A program made the position numbers and the translations under genes. Of a stretch of 5,674 bases of DNA, positions 5,518 to 5,674 are shown in pieces. Position 1 is the stretch's first letter; every line of letters begins with the position of its first letter. The notes under the pieces were generated by a model, which did no database searches, was not told the DNA's origin, and was given only the letters and a program-made list of their open reading frames with translations. The stretch is from Desulfuromusa sp. (GTDB taxonomy: Bacteria > Desulfobacterota > Desulfuromonadia > Desulfuromonadales > Geopsychrobacteraceae). The DNA lies in NCBI GenBank assembly GCA_021157505.1, contig JAGGWI010000009.1, positions 1 through 5,674 on the forward strand. Reading direction: 5' to 3'.

Positions 5518-5674
5518 CTATGGTTTGTTTGGTGGGTCCCGGGGAAGGTTGGGAACAATTTAATTTACCGGAACTCCCAAAAGCAGCAAATGCCTGGTAA
5601 ATTTTCAGAACAACTGAACGAAGGAGATATCATCCGGATTGAAACCCCCGGTGGTGGGGGGTACGGAACAACCG
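5494..5674 (+). pseudogene. Hydantoinase B/5-oxoprolinase (HyuB) C-terminal remnant with frameshifts, cut by window edge
   Basis: The plus strand ends with GKFSEQLNEGDIIRIETPGG (5596-5655) followed by GGYGTT, the characteristic C-terminus of the HyuB half of ATP-dependent hydantoinase/5-oxoprolinase enzymes. The same frame continues upstream as KVGNNLIYRNSQKQQMP (5545-5595). The expected preceding motif PPYGLFGG is present but in another frame (PYGLFGG at 5516-5536), and TERRVLPP (5494-5517) is back in the first. The simplest account is one extra base in the C run 5512-5518 and one lost base near 5540-5547, the two cancelling each other. In-frame stops at 5491 and 5455 and the absence of the other roughly 90 percent of the protein show it is not a functional gene here. 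It may continue a short way past the right edge. Family identity is well supported; the indels could in part be base-calling errors at homopolymers. Confidence 0.7.

Overview
The window carries two gene sets on the minus strand, separated by a gene-free stretch, and ends at the right with gene debris. A type I secretion pair (TolC-like channel plus HlyB-like ABC exporter) points to a Gram-negative bacterium. The base composition looks moderate, and the mix of a LapB/AggB-type exporter, a PxpBCA operon and a short insertion-sequence-like repeat would suit a proteobacterium, possibly a Desulfuromonadales-like deltaproteobacterium. The genus is a guess; nothing here fixes it.

Left part (1-1998): a TolC-family outer-membrane protein (679-1998) is read first, followed with an ATGA overlap by the N-terminal third of a HlyB/LapB-type exporter (682 to the left edge and beyond). 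The exporter has a C39-peptidase-like domain without the catalytic Cys and His, as in RTX-protein exporters. The pair should form the outer-membrane channel and inner-membrane ATPase of a type I secretion system. The membrane-fusion protein and the secreted substrate are not in view.

Middle (1999-2542): no gene. Next to the TolC gene there is a long 5' leader with a candidate promoter and a small dyad. Further right lies a run of ten C, then a 169-bp MITE-like foldback element with near-perfect terminal inverted repeats bounded by CTAG. The element stops 5 bp short of the pxpA stop codon.

Right part (2543-5168): a tightly packed operon pxpB-pxpC-pxpA, in transcription order, encoding the prokaryotic ATP-dependent 5-oxoprolinase that opens 5-oxoproline (pyroglutamate) to glutamate. 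All three subunits look full length and intact.

Right end (5169-5674): the upstream region of the pxp operon with a possible operator dyad, a short lysine-rich minus-strand remnant with no start codon, and on the plus strand the extreme C-terminus of a hydantoinase B/5-oxoprolinase-type protein. The last is broken by two apparent compensating frameshifts and lacks the rest of its gene within this window. A decayed member of a second enzyme family that includes 5-oxoprolinases, placed divergently beside an intact PxpABC operon, is the most interesting point in the window. No clearly new multi-gene system is visible.
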